From Nemertoderma westbladi (lineage: Eukaryota; Xenacoelomorpha; Nemertodermatida; Nemertodermatidae), in NCBI GenBank assembly GCA_032718475.1, contig JAUCBJ010002681.1, positions 1-39,635 of the forward strand: a stretch of DNA of 39,635 nucleotides, read 5' to 3'. The notes under the pieces were generated by a model. The model was not told the origin of the DNA, searched no databases, and saw only the letters and a list, made by a program, of their open reading frames with translations. Shown piece after piece: positions 20,101 through 29,805 of the stretch; position 1 is the first letter of the stretch, and each line of letters begins with the position of its first letter. The translations under genes and the position numbers were made by a program.

Positions 20101-23100
20101 TCTAGATCAGTTAGGTACTTGGCAGGATTTCCTCGACTTCTGGAGCCAGTAGGTGGAGTTATCATCACCCCATCATCATTATGATGATCTAAGGACATGC
20201 GTAGAACATAGTCAACCACAATAATGAACAAGAATGGTGCAAGTGTGTCTCCTTGGAGGACGCCCCATAACACTTCAAATGGTTCTGTGTCACCGTCAAC
20301 AGTAGACACGTTGTCGAACCATCGTATACTGATCTGATTGCTGCAATAATTTCATCAGGAATCCCATATAATGAAAGTATGCTGAACATACGTGAGCGAG
20401 AGACTGAATCAAAGGCCTTGAAGAAGTCAACAAAGATAACAGCCAGATGCCTGTCTTTCTTTTTTGATAACTCTTCAATTATCCTTCTAAGTGCCAAAAT
20501 GGGCTCCATGGTCCCACGACCTTTACGGAACCCATTCTGATTTCCACGTAGCAGTCTCTCAATGGGATCCCTGATGCGATTTAATAGAATTCTATTGTAT
20601 AGTTTTGCAGCGATCGAGATCAATGAGATTCCCCGAAAAGAACCATAGAGTGTTAGGTTGCCCTTCTTGGGAACTGGCACCAACTTATTTGTTTTCATTT
20701 CTTGTGGGACTCTTGTTGTACGGTACATGTCTACTATGATGGGATAGATGAGCTTTAAACACTCAGGTATTTTAAAGACCTCAGGGGGAACACCATCTAC
20801 TCCACTGGCACGATTGGTCTTAATGCTCTTTGCAGCAGCCTTCACTTCTGCAAAGGAGATATCGCCAATGGGAATATCTGGGAGTACAGACTCAGACACT
20901 TTTACTTCTATAAAGTTATCAGGCAATACCCTGTCATTATTGAGGAGCTTTTCAAAGTGGGCTTTCCAACCATTGAGGCGATCGGCTGGTGATTCAGCCT
21001 TAACCTTGGTGGTTGGTTGGCTTTTCCGCCCAGTAAGCAGATTGATCGATTTCCATGCCTGGGATGATTGCCTGCTGTCGTCAGCATCATTGATGGCATC
21101 AACCTGTTGGTTTATTAGCTCCTGTAGATTAACAGAGTACTGCCTGTTCAGGGACCTAGATGCAGCTTTAACTGCATTCTTGGCCGCTGTAGTCTGTTTG
21201 AGTCGGGACTCTTTCTGCGCCTTATGAAGGTCATTTCGGCACTTCTGAATTTTGTTGTCAGTCCAGGGGGCCATTTTCCTGTTTCGAGGGTATACAGGAA
21301 CTGTTTCTGCAGCTGCTAACTTAACTGCTTCTGTAAAGGCAGTATAGCCCTCACAGTGATCTGCCGCCTCAGAGGCAAGAGCCTCATACCTGTTGCTCAG
21401 CTGTAGTGTGAAGCTGGATCTAACACTTGGCTGTTGCAACAGAGAGGACCAGTCATGCCGTGGCAAGGCAGATTTCGTTGTTCTGCTAGCACGCAGACTA
21501 AGTCTTACCTTGGCCACAATAAGGCGGTGATCACTGGAGAAGGGTCGAAGTGTAAATGCATTACAGTCTTGTATAGAGCTCCTGTATTTCCTACGAAACA
21601 GAATATGGTCTATCTGGGACTTGTGACCACTGGGTCCACTATGAGTCCATAGCTTTCCAGTTCGCTTCTTGAACTGGGTTCCAGCCGAAAACAATCCATT
21701 TCCAGAGATAAAATCCTGAAGATGGACAGAATTTCGGTTAACACTATTGCTATAGACCCAGGGCGATGTAGGTGATTGATGCAGACTTCCATTAAAGTCT
21801 CCCAGGAATGTTAAGAATGCATGCTGATCCACTCCATCAGTTGCTGCTTGTAGATTGTGGTAGAAATTTTCCACCTCCTCTACAGGGGCAACACTAGTTG
21901 GAGAGTAGCACACAATCAGAACCACCTTAGGAAACTTCTTAGCCAGTCTTCCAGAACATGAGAAGTGGCAACGGATGATGCGGTTAGAGATTTGGTCTAT
22001 TTTGTCCAATGCTGCATGTGCAGTTGGATTCATCAATAGACCAATTCCACCATTGCCACTATCATCTGCTGACGCGAGGGCGAGTCGCCAACCGCCCCCC
22101 ATGTCCTTAATCAGAACCTCATCAGTCTGTCCAGTCTGCATTCGGTGCTCTTGAACACCCACTGCGCTAAGAGAAAGCTTATCTGCCAAGGCAGTCAGCT
22201 CACCTTGTCGCATTGGGGACCCGAGTGTTAGGGTGTTTACTGAGGCTAGTCTAGTGACTTGCCTCAGATTCACCAATGGCTTTGTTGGTCGGGGTGGAAC
22301 ATGAGAGTAGCCCCCAACTCCAGAATCCCTCTCCCCATCACAATCTGGCCTCCCTGGTGACCCAGGGTTTGGGCCAGAAAGGTCATCAGGAAAGGGACTC
22401 AAAGAATTGTTGGCTGCTCTCTCTCCAGTAGGGGGTGAGACAGGCAGCCGGTCAGGAGTTAACAGACGCCTGTGAGGCCGATTGTGTCCGGTAATTCCAC
22501 TGGCCTCTAGTGGCCGGACCTCCGCATTGCTAATGTAATCCATAGTGGGGGTTGGGGGGTGCTTTTTTGCCGAGTCAGCTCTCGGGGCAAATACCACACC
22601 CTGGTTTGCCATTCCACAGGGTGGGTGTCGCAATGGAGTCAGATATGAGGCCCATCACCCATATCTACTCTGGCGTACATGACCCACCATTGGCTGTTGC
22701 AGCTCATCTGCTGGGTCATGCCCTGTACCCTTGCTGCCAGGTGCAGGTCGCAGTGAAGTGCCCTCAGAGTGGACATGAGAACACTCTACTCCTAACCAGC
22801 CATTGGTAGATCACCATCTGCCTGGTCAGGCCATATACCCCTGCAGCCAAGTATATGGGTCCTTAATCCAGGACCAAGGGCGTCCTTATCTCAGAACGAA
22901 GGGGGTCCTAGTTACAGGACCAGATTTGCCCTAGTAAGAGGGTCTATGCAGCTACAGGTAGCACCTCCTTTATGCTGCATGGAGGTGGCAAGTTTTCTTG
23001 ATCAATGACCTAGAATTCCTGACCTGACCTATAATGTCATGTGTTATAATGCTTTAGGGTGATAGTAGGGGGAAGCATATAAGTATGTATTTGAACTAAG

Positions 23101-26100
23101 AATCATTCCTCAGTTAACTAATCTTTGAGTTTAAGCATGTAAAGTCCCGTACTTTACAACAAATTTAAAAAAATGTAGTTTTTTAGCAGATAAGAAGATC
23201 GGTACGTACAGTAATTGATACATTTTCAGAAAAATGGAAACAATTTCTAAACTTTTCACAGACTACATGTGTACCAAATTTGGTTATATTTCATCAATGA
23301 TTGGCGGACTTATTTCGGTTTTTATCAAAATTTTGAAACTATCGGTACCAACAGACAGACTGTCTGATATGTGACCTTTGATTCATTAAACCTCAGATTC
23401 TTTCCAAACTTTTGACAGACTTCATACGTACCAGGTTTGGTTTAATTTCATCTATAAATGACAAGAGTTATTCGCGATCAAAAATTAGACAGATGACAGA
23501 CAACTCCTCAACGGCACCCATAGGCTAAGACTTCGGGTAAATTTGAGGGCCGCCCCACATTTTACATCCATATCTTGGTTGGAAATATTTAGTTGCACTT
23601 TATTATCACTGATTATCCAGAAATTACTGTTATGTTAAGTGTAAAGAGACCATTTTGACCATAAAATTCGTACAGGTCCCGTACTTTACCTAGCAATGTC
23701 CCATACTTTACCACACACACCACACTGTAAAAAATTAGCAATGTAGCAATTCGTCTGATATTTATATTTTTATTTAAGCTTAATAATACAGCTTTTTCCT
23801 AAACATCAACTCAACACCGTACCTGCGCACAATTCGCTAAACTTTAGCATTGAAATCATAAAATAAAAAAAACCATTTCGTACGAATCCGTACTTTACCT
23901 TAATTGGACTTTTTTCTCAAAAGTGTCTAAGTCCCTCCATAAGCTCCGCGAAATCTAAGCTGATATTCGAAAGTTCAATCCAAGCACAATTTTGTGCACA
24001 TATCTGCTGTGGATAACATTGTACAGGCAATCAAAGTTCAAAATTGTGTACGAATGTCCCGTACTTTACTTTGGAATAAGCCTGTTACGGAATATTAAAT
24101 AAAATAAGATGGGAATATTAAATAAAATAAGATGGGAATATTAAATAAAATAGATATTATGCTTTGCATAATGCATATGTAAAAAGAAGACTTTGAACTA
24201 AACGAGTACTGATACCAAATACTGTATGTTGCACCAGAATAGTGAGAAAAAAACAGCTTGACTGGTAAGACACGGCGCCGGTCTGACCTATATATACAGT
24301 ATATATATAATTTATTAAAAATAGTAATTATTATGGTACGGTTTCAGGTTTTCAAAATCAAAAAAATATATTTTAATTAAAATAGAATGTAGGCTTTATA
24401 CTGTAGTGACATTAGCTAAAATATACTTCGATTACATACATACACTTAATTTTACTGTTTGGAATTATAAGGATATTTCTTTTTACAGAACACAAGCGAA
24501 CACACTCCAAAAACTGCCTAACACAATCGAACACAGTTGAAAATAGAAGGAGCACAAAAAATAACACCGGGTACCAATTTTTAGATAAGATTAGCCACGC
24601 GTTGCTTTTCTATAATAAAATTCCCGAAATTATTGAATAAAATTGTCGCGAAATTAAATATTAATTTCTTATCATGTATGCCTATCATTTGTTGTGTACT
24701 GCTGTACTGTATATCAAACTATGTAGGGAAGCCTACCGGCTCACATATATAGTAATAGCGCAATAGCGGGTTAGCTAATAGGCCTGTTTGCCTGTGTACT
24801 GGAATAGCTTGGTCTGGGACTGATTGCTGAGAATATGAATTAGGAAGTTAGGCCCGTTACCGTACGTACTGTACATTACGTACGGTACAACACAACACGT
24901 CGGTACAACATAGGTACCGGTACCTACCTGCATACTGCTGCACTGGAATATAAAGAGCTGGGTCCCGGTTAGGTACCTACCCTGGCAGGAACCGGTAAGG
25001 ATCTCTGACCCCTGGACCCGGTGCTAACCACATTTAACTAAGGCCTCCTACTGTACTATGTTAAATTATTGTCGGCTTAGGCTAGGCCTGATCTGATAAG
25101 AAATTAATATTTAATTTTGCGACAATTTTATTCAATGATTTCGGGAATTTTCTTAAGAAAAGCAACGCGTGGCTAATTTTATCTAAAAGTTGGTACCCGG
25201 TGTTATTTTTTTGTGCTCTTTCTATTTTCTACTGTGTTCGATTGTGTTCGGTAGTTTTTGGAGTGTGTTCGGGTGTGTTCTACTGTGTTCGCTTGTGTTC
25301 TGTAAAAAGAACTATCCGAATTATAATTTTTCGCAGGGTTTAGTCAAACAGGAGAAATGGAGGGAACTAAGTCAAACTGTTCCCCATTACATGTCGGGCG
25401 GCAGTAAAACTGTTGTCCTTCAGCAGAAGAATGCTGTCAGCGGGTCGCATTTCGCTTGTTGGAATTGCGATAAATCCTTAGTGGGTCGTCGATACGTGTT
25501 GAGGGAAGACCACCCATACTGCGTCACGTGCTACGAGGATATTTTCGCGAACTCGTGTGAGGAATGTCACGTGATTATTGGTACCGATTCTAAGGTATGT
25601 GGTCAAAAAAGTCGAGTTCAGCAATAGTATCAGACTTTCACACTTTATATCCCACGGTGTATCGGTACCCAGGCACTATGCTACAGTAAATGGGCGAATA
25701 TTAGAGATAATATAATGGCCTATAAGGAAAGGCAGGCATCAAGTTATCATCAATTGCAACGTCTTATTACCAAAACCCAGCAACACCATGCAGATACAAC
25801 AAATGATGAGACTACTACTATCGTAGAACGGATTAGCCTGGGAGTGATATATTCTATGGCTACCGGTTGGCGAGAGGGAAGATGGTGGTCAACCATTGAC
25901 AATCCTAAAGCGTCTGGTAAATAATACTCGTCTTATTGCACTTTAAATATTTGTATGTATTCCAGGATTTATCTTATAAAGATAAACATTGGCACGAACG
26001 ATGTTTCGGTTGTTCGAGTTGTAAAGTTTCGCTGGTAGATAAGCCGTTCGGATCCAAAAACGATCGACTTTACTGCGCAGATTGCCATGATGAACATTTT

Positions 26101-28748
26101 GCTTCGAGATGTGACGCCTGTAATAAAGTATTCAAAGCAGGTAAATATATAAACTCTATAATAAAGTATTCAAAGCAGGTAAATATATAAACTCTGTAAT
26201 AAAGTATTCAAAGCAGGTAAATATTTAAACTCCGTAATAAAGTATTCAAAGCAGGTAAATATATAAACTCTGTAATACAGTATTCAAAGCAGGTAAATAT
26301 ATAATCTCTGTAATAAAGTATTCAAAGCAGGTAAATATATAAACTCTGTAATAAAGTATTCAAAGCAGGTAAATATATAAACTCTATAATAAAGTATTCA
26401 AAGCCTGTAAATATAATTATGGGATGCCCCATTATAGCCCCCATTGCCATTATGCCCCATTCCGATGTAAATGAAGAATAATAATCAGGCTCCTGTACAA
26501 TGAATAAACCCAATTTACGAACATGAAACTGCCACTGCAAAACAAATAAATTTTAAAAGTAGTCTTTTAGCCTTGACATCACGCTACTACTACTAGTATC
26601 GGCATGCTGCATTGCAGCTGCATTTTTAAGAATGCTGTGCCGGCTTGTCGACAAAATTGCGCCGCCACAACTCCCTATCACCCATGACATTTGCTAGATC
26701 ATCCGCATCTTCAAGGCCAGTGTCCTTTAAGATGCGTCTCAAGAAAGTCATGGGCTGTCCACCATGCTTATTCATTCCATGAGGCTGCCAAAGTACAAGA
26801 TTATGCACTGGCTGGTCATCACGGCGAAAGCAATGTCCTGCAAAGCGGAGGCGATTTTGTTCTAGTGTCAAGCTTGGGGGAACCAATGAGACACCTCCAA
26901 TGTTATATAGTGTCTGGTTGGAGATGTGTGCATTGTACTTGACACAATGAACCCGGCGTAGCATTCTTGTGAATGTGCCATCCAGAGATTTGGTGTCCTC
27001 AGCAGTTAGAGCCCAACATGGACTCCCATAGAGGAGTACTGGAACTACTGCTGCTCTAAATAATCGGACCTTAAGTTTCCGATTAATTCTCGGTGACTTC
27101 CAAATCCTGGAAAGCCTATTCAAGGCTGCCCATGCATTTCCCTTACGTATTCGAAGGTCCTCATCTGACTTCCGGATCCATGATCCCAGGTAACAGAAGT
27201 CGTTCACATGCTCAAGCATACCATCCTTTGAGCTTATGCTCTTCCGATCAGAGACTTGCTGAGAACTTCCAAAGTTAACTGTCAAAATTTGGTCTTTCTG
27301 GAGTTAATAAAAAGACCAACACTAGAAGCAGCATGTTCTAATGAGCTGAGGAGCCGTGGGGCTCCCTCTAGTGATTCTGAGAGTACTCCTAAGTCATCAG
27401 CAAAGTCTAGATCAGTTAGGTACTTGGCAGAATTTCCTCGAAGGACATGCGTAGAACATAGTTAACCACAATTATGAACAAGAATGGCGTAAGTGTGTCT
27501 CCCTGGAGGACGCCTCATAACACTTCAAATGGTTCTGTGTCACCATCAACAGTAGACACAAATGTTGTCGAACCATCGTATACTGATCTGATTGCTGCAA
27601 TAATTTCATCAGGAATTCCATATAATGAAAGTATGCTGAACATACGTGAGCGGGAGACTGAATCAAAGGCCTTGAAGAAGTCAACAAAGATAACAGCCAG
27701 ATGCCTGTCTTTCTTTTTTGATAACTCTTCAATTATCCTTCTAAGTGCCAAAATGGGTTCCATGGTCCCACGACATTTACGGAACCCATTCTGATTTCCA
27801 CGAAGCAGTCTCTCAATGGGATCCCTGATGCGATTTCATAGAATTCTATTGTATAGCTTTCCAGCAATCGAGATCAATGAGATTCCCCGAAAAGAACCAT
27901 AGAGTGTTAGGTTGCCCTTCTTGGGAGCTGGCACCAACTTATTTGTTTTCATTTCTTGTGGGACTCTTGTTGTTCGGTACATGTCTACTATGATGGGATA
28001 GATGAGCTTTAAACACTCAGGTATTTTAAAGACCTCAGGGGGAACACCATCTACTCCACTGGCACGATTGGTCTTAATGCTCTTTGCAGCAGCCTTCACT
28101 TCTGCAAAGGAGATATCGCCAATGGGAATATCTGGGAGTACAGACTCAGACACTTTTACTTCTATAAAGTTATCAAGCAATACCCTGTCATTATTGAGGA
28201 GCTTTTTAAAGTGGGCCTTCCAACCATTGAGGCGATCGGCTGTTGATTCAGCCTTAACCTTGGTGGTTGGTTGGCTTTTCCGCCCAGTAAGCAAGTTGAT
28301 CGATTTCCATGCCTGGGATGATTGCCTGCCTGATTGCCTGACATCACGCACTCTGTAATTGTACATCGGTACTTTTTGATGTTTGTTCAAAGTATAATGA
28401 AAGACAGGTACAAAAAACTGGAATGGTTATTTTATATTTTTTTGCAGGTACAAAAAACTGTAATGGTTATTTTATATTTTTTTGCAGGTACAAAAAAACT
28501 GGAATGGAGAGGACAAACATACCATGAGGAATGTTTCAATTGCATTATTTGTCGCGTTGCTATAGGAACAAAAGCGTTTGTTCCCAGAGACGATAAGCCT
28601 TATTGTACAACATGTTACGAAGATAGATTTGCTACAAGATGTACCTATTGTAGCAAGGTGAGCTACACATAGATACAGTAGTAATGATTTGACGATATTC
28701 AAAAGAGTAAAGTTCACATTACTTCTCAAATAATAGAAAACCGAGGCA

Positions 28749-28780
<32 letters not shown>

Positions 28781-29805
28781 GGACGCAAATCCCATCTTGG
28801 CGATTTAATATTCCGCCTCAATGTTAAATTCTCAATATATGTAGGGAAAGGAGCAGGTTACAGTGGCACGTTATTTTAACCAATGCAATAAACTAAACTT
28901 TTTGAGAGTAATCAGCTGTTATTTGCGTCGAATTTCCCCTAGGGTGGGGGATGCATTTTTATTGCGCCCAGCCCCCCCCCCCCCCCCCCCCTATCTGAGA
29001 AAACCAGGTTATAATTTTTCAGTCGAAATTGTATGGAATTATATATGAAAAATAGATTTGAAGATTTGTAGCGCTTATTTATGTCTTATAACCTGTACAG
29101 AAACGAATTAGTTTATTGTTTTGGTTAGATTTAGCTCTTCTGTAAGCTGGGTTTTTAGTGGAAACCTGGTAATCTTCACATGGGGGTAAAATGCAAAGTG
29201 AAATATAACAGCAAGAAAGTCTGGTATATTTCACTTAGGCCAAAAATAACTTGCAATTAATAAAAAATTATATATTCTTAATTTAGACAGCAATAAAATT
29301 ATTTTATTTCCTCTCAAGGTGATAACTTCAGGAGGCGTTACTTACAGAGGTCAACCTTTCCATCGAGAATGTTTCACTTGCGCCGAATGTAATGTTTCTT
29401 TGGCATCACAACGGTTCACAACCCGGGACGACCGGCCATTCTGTGCCGATTGTTTCGGTAAACTGTTCGCTAAGAAATGTTCCGATTGCGGACAGCCAAT
29501 CACAGGTAGGTGTATATTGAATTGATGGCACCCAATCACAAATAAGGACTTCGAATGCACCACATACTGGTTGGTTGTTGGTGTAGGTAGATGCTATAGT
29601 TATATAGTACTGTAACTGGGATTCAATTTTGTCATTTATATATTTTTTAGGTATTGGTGGAACAAAGTTCGTTACTTTTGAGGACCGGCATTGGCACAAC
29701 GAATGTTTCGTTTGTCGACGTTGTGAAACGAGTTTAGTCGGACGGGGATTTATAGTGGAAGGAGACGAAACTCTCTGTCCAGACTGCGGTAGACCCAACT
29801 GGTAG
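16972..29805 (+). CDS. EF-hand/four-and-a-half-LIM fusion protein, gene B (7 coding exons)
   Basis: Coding exons are 16972-17118, 17651-17824, 25337-25594, 25966-26140, 28488-28657, 29319-29505 and 29651-29805. They join with the same phases as gene A to give 421 residues. EF loops are at D36-E47 and D80-E91, both with full calcium ligands. Residues 108-421 hold the linker, half LIM and four LIM domains. It is a tandem paralogue of gene A in the same orientation. LIM exons match gene A at about 99% of bases, but the EF exons and linker are strongly diverged. The start at 16972 is chosen because it follows a likely acceptor and aligns with gene A; an upstream in-frame ATG at 16900 would add 24 low-complexity residues. 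The long second intron contains a degenerate repeat block, a LINE and a MULE-like element. Confidence 0.84.
17119..17650. other. First intron of gene B
   Basis: No repeat or gene recognised; not alignable by eye with the 144-bp first intron of gene A. A short C-rich run lies near 17587-17602. The open frame 17274-17492 has no family features. Confidence 0.45.
17651..17824 (+). CDS. Gene B exon 2: EF-hand 2
   Basis: 174 nt, phase 0 on both sides, GATTTCAG| to |GTGAGT. The loop DTDDNGKISIME is followed by LAEFF. The same length and borders as gene A exon 2 establish paralogy despite about 26% nucleotide difference. Confidence 0.88.
17825..18594. other. Intron sequence of gene B with a short dispersed motif
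   Basis: AT-rich. Near 18026-18080, ATCAGGTTACAGTGAG followed by ACGTTATTTTACCC resembles phrases near 28855 and 30490, indicating a small dispersed repeat. Otherwise nothing is recognised. Confidence 0.45.
18595..19601 (+). repeat. Degenerate repeat block with TCCCRTACTTTACC motifs, left part
   Basis: TCCCATACTTTACC recurs at 18991, 19163, 19337 and 19515. Longer phrases (CGGCCAATTGAAAATTGTCC, CACCCAGTGGAATGCAAAGC) repeat about 350 bp apart, so this is a roughly 350-bp tandem unit containing the motif twice. The block is split by the LINE at 19602-23040 and resumes at 23041. Confidence 0.8.
19635..20309 (-). pseudogene. LINE reverse transcriptase continuation with FADD motif
   Basis: This frame continues the RT after the 4-base deletion. 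It has motif B (LQGDTLAPF), the catalytic FADD in LTDLDFADDLGVLSES, and part of the C-terminal region to FTRMLRR. It then jumps by internal deletion to the last residues AQHS. The first ATG here is not an ancestral start. Confidence 0.82.
20310..22633 (-). pseudogene. LINE endonuclease-reverse transcriptase ORF, frameshifted near its end
   Basis: The frame from the ATG at 22633 has a proline-rich N-terminal region of about 120 residues. The APE-type endonuclease follows (VQEHRM, LGDFNGSL, SQIDHIL, SSDHR), then RT motifs RGISLISIAAKLYNRIL, NQNGFRKGRG and FVDFFKAFD. After SVYDGSTT a 4-base deletion shifts it out of frame, so the translated end down to 20189 is not genuine. RT motif B and the FADD catalytic motif continue in the next frame. 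The enzyme would nick target DNA and copy the element's RNA into it; this copy is disabled. Confidence 0.85.
23041..24080 (+). repeat. Degenerate repeat block with TCCCRTACTTTACC motifs, right part
   Basis: Motif copies occur at 23145, 23677, 23699, about 23886 and 24056, often as TCCCGTACTTTAC. The first stretch continues the unit interrupted by the LINE (AAGAATCATTCCTCAG matches 19291). No coding capacity is seen. Confidence 0.7.
24081..24461. other. Intron sequence of gene B with a 23-bp triplicate
   Basis: Near 24108-24152, GGGAATATTAAATAAAATA is repeated three times, followed by AT-rich DNA including a TATATATACAGTATATATAT palindrome near 24290. Nothing else is recognised. Confidence 0.5.
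24471..25317. mobile_element. Long-TIR (MULE-like) non-autonomous element
   Basis: Arms 24471-24674 and about 25093-25317 are inverted repeats of roughly 200-220 bp, starting GGATA and containing several GTGTTCG-type words. A perfect 9-bp direct repeat GAATTATAA flanks it (24462-24470 and 25318-25326). Long terminal inverted repeats with 9-bp target duplications are typical of Mutator-like elements. It encodes no transposase. The right end lies 19 bp before gene B exon 3, so the branch point and part of the pyrimidine tract for that exon probably come from the element. Confidence 0.8.
25337..25594 (+). CDS. Gene B exon 3: linker, half LIM and start of LIM1
   Basis: The acceptor is TTTTCGCAG|GGT, the donor AAG|GTATGT, 86 codons, phase 0. 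The linker reads GLVKQEKWRELSQTVPHYMSG, similar to gene A only in pattern. Bases 25438-25581 are identical to gene A 9264-9407, and the last 13 bases again differ at three positions. Confidence 0.9.
25595..25965. other. Third intron of gene B
   Basis: 371 bp, against 163 bp in gene A, and not alignable by eye. A 69-codon open frame (25715-25924) starting MAYKERQ lies inside but has no acceptor/donor fit or known domain; I regard it as chance or a relic. Confidence 0.45.
25966..26140 (+). CDS. Gene B exon 4: remainder of LIM1 and start of LIM2
   Basis: 175 nt, identical to gene A exon 4 except one synonymous Glu codon. Ends AAAGCAG|GTAAAT and seeds the following 38-bp array. Confidence 0.92.
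26122..26412 (+). repeat. 38-bp minisatellite of the exon-intron junction, gene B (8 donor copies)
   Basis: Donor positions recur every 38 bp from 26141 to 26407 with the same unit as gene A (ATAAAGTATTCAAAGCAG then GTAAATATATAAACTCT). All eight keep GT; the last has CCT before it. Downstream donor use would again bring in TAA stops. Confidence 0.95.
26626..27285 (-). pseudogene. LINE C-terminal region frame
   Basis: 219 residues covering the region after the RT catalytic core (CYLGSWIRKS, RFAGHCFRRDDQ, ending PAQHS). Its full length shows what the LINE at 19602-23040 has lost. It is part of a dead copy, not a host gene. Confidence 0.75.
27515..28338 (-). pseudogene. LINE reverse transcriptase fragments
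   Basis: Two overlapping frames carry RT motifs RGISLISIAGKLYNRIL and FVDFFKAFDSV. A stop replaces the Leu codon after NRIL, and later indels break the frame. The apparent ATG at 28390 lies outside the element and is fortuitous. Confidence 0.75.
28408..28507 (+). repeat. 40-bp repeat of the intron-exon junction, gene B
   Basis: Three units begin at 28408, 28448 and 28488 (the exon), each GTACAAAAAACTG-like sequence. The second and third are preceded by TTTTTTTGCAG, while the first follows a weaker AAAGACAG. Upstream acceptors would add 40 or 80 nt and shift the frame. Confidence 0.92.
28488..28657 (+). CDS. Gene B exon 5: remainder of LIM2 and start of LIM3
   Basis: 170 nt, ending TGTAGCAAG|GTGAGC. 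Encodes TKKLEWRGQTYHEECFNC onward; five base differences from gene A. Frame is kept only with the last of three tandem acceptors. Confidence 0.9.
28749..28991. repeat. Long G homopolymer and C homopolymer in one intron
   Basis: A run of 39 G lies at 28749-28787 and a run of 20 C at 28972-28991, about 185 bp apart. In RNA the two could pair or the G run could form quadruplexes. Homopolymers this long are also prone to sequencing error. Between them lies GAGCAGGTTACAGTGGCACG, a phrase shared with 30488. Confidence 0.95.
29068..29250 (+). repeat. Interspersed repeat, copy 2
   Basis: Same orientation and order of landmarks as 2291-2475 (TAGCGCTTATTT, GTCTTATAACCTGTACA, CTTCACATGGGGGTAA, GCAAAGTGAAATATAAC). 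It lies in the intron before gene B exon 6. Confidence 0.75.
29319..29505 (+). CDS. Gene B exon 6: remainder of LIM3 and start of LIM4
   Basis: 187 nt, one base different from gene A exon 6. The acceptor is TTTCCTCTCAAG, the donor ACAG|GTAGGT, phase 0 to 1. Confidence 0.92.
29651..29805 (+). CDS. Gene B exon 7: remainder of LIM4 and stop
   Basis: The acceptor is ATATATTTTTTAG|GT; the exon ends GRPNW and TAG. Two base differences from gene A exon 7. The preceding intron is only 145 bp and lacks the 47-bp array. Confidence 0.92.

Larger units (their letters stand above)
19602..23040 (-). mobile_element. Near-full-length RTE-like LINE
   Basis: About 3.44 kb on the minus strand, flanked by GTGTTATA at 19594-19601 and 23041-23048. 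The 5' end resembles that of the element at 4998-8353 (CTAGGTCATTGATC), and the 3' end lies at the (TAG)n position, here reduced to one TAG. It carries endonuclease and RT in one long frame, interrupted by a 4-base deletion near 20308 relative to the copy at 26585-28338. A deletion of about 300 bp near 19650 with CCGGC microhomology removes most of the C-terminal region. It sits in the long intron of gene B in antisense orientation. Confidence 0.9.
26585..28338 (-). mobile_element. 5'-truncated RTE-like LINE with 11-bp target duplication
   Basis: About 1.75 kb of the same LINE family, antisense in the fourth intron of gene B. It is flanked by TGACATCACGC at 26574-26584 and 28339-28349, with the 3' (TAG)n tail at 26585. 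It holds RT from the region before KSINLLTGRKSQ to the C-terminus. The C-terminal frame 26626-27285 is intact, but a deletion near 27440 and point changes break the RT. Confidence 0.9.

Noticed and set aside
25715-25924. 69-codon open frame in the third intron of gene B
   Set aside because: No recognisable domain, no flanking splice sites that would place it in the transcript, and no counterpart in gene A.
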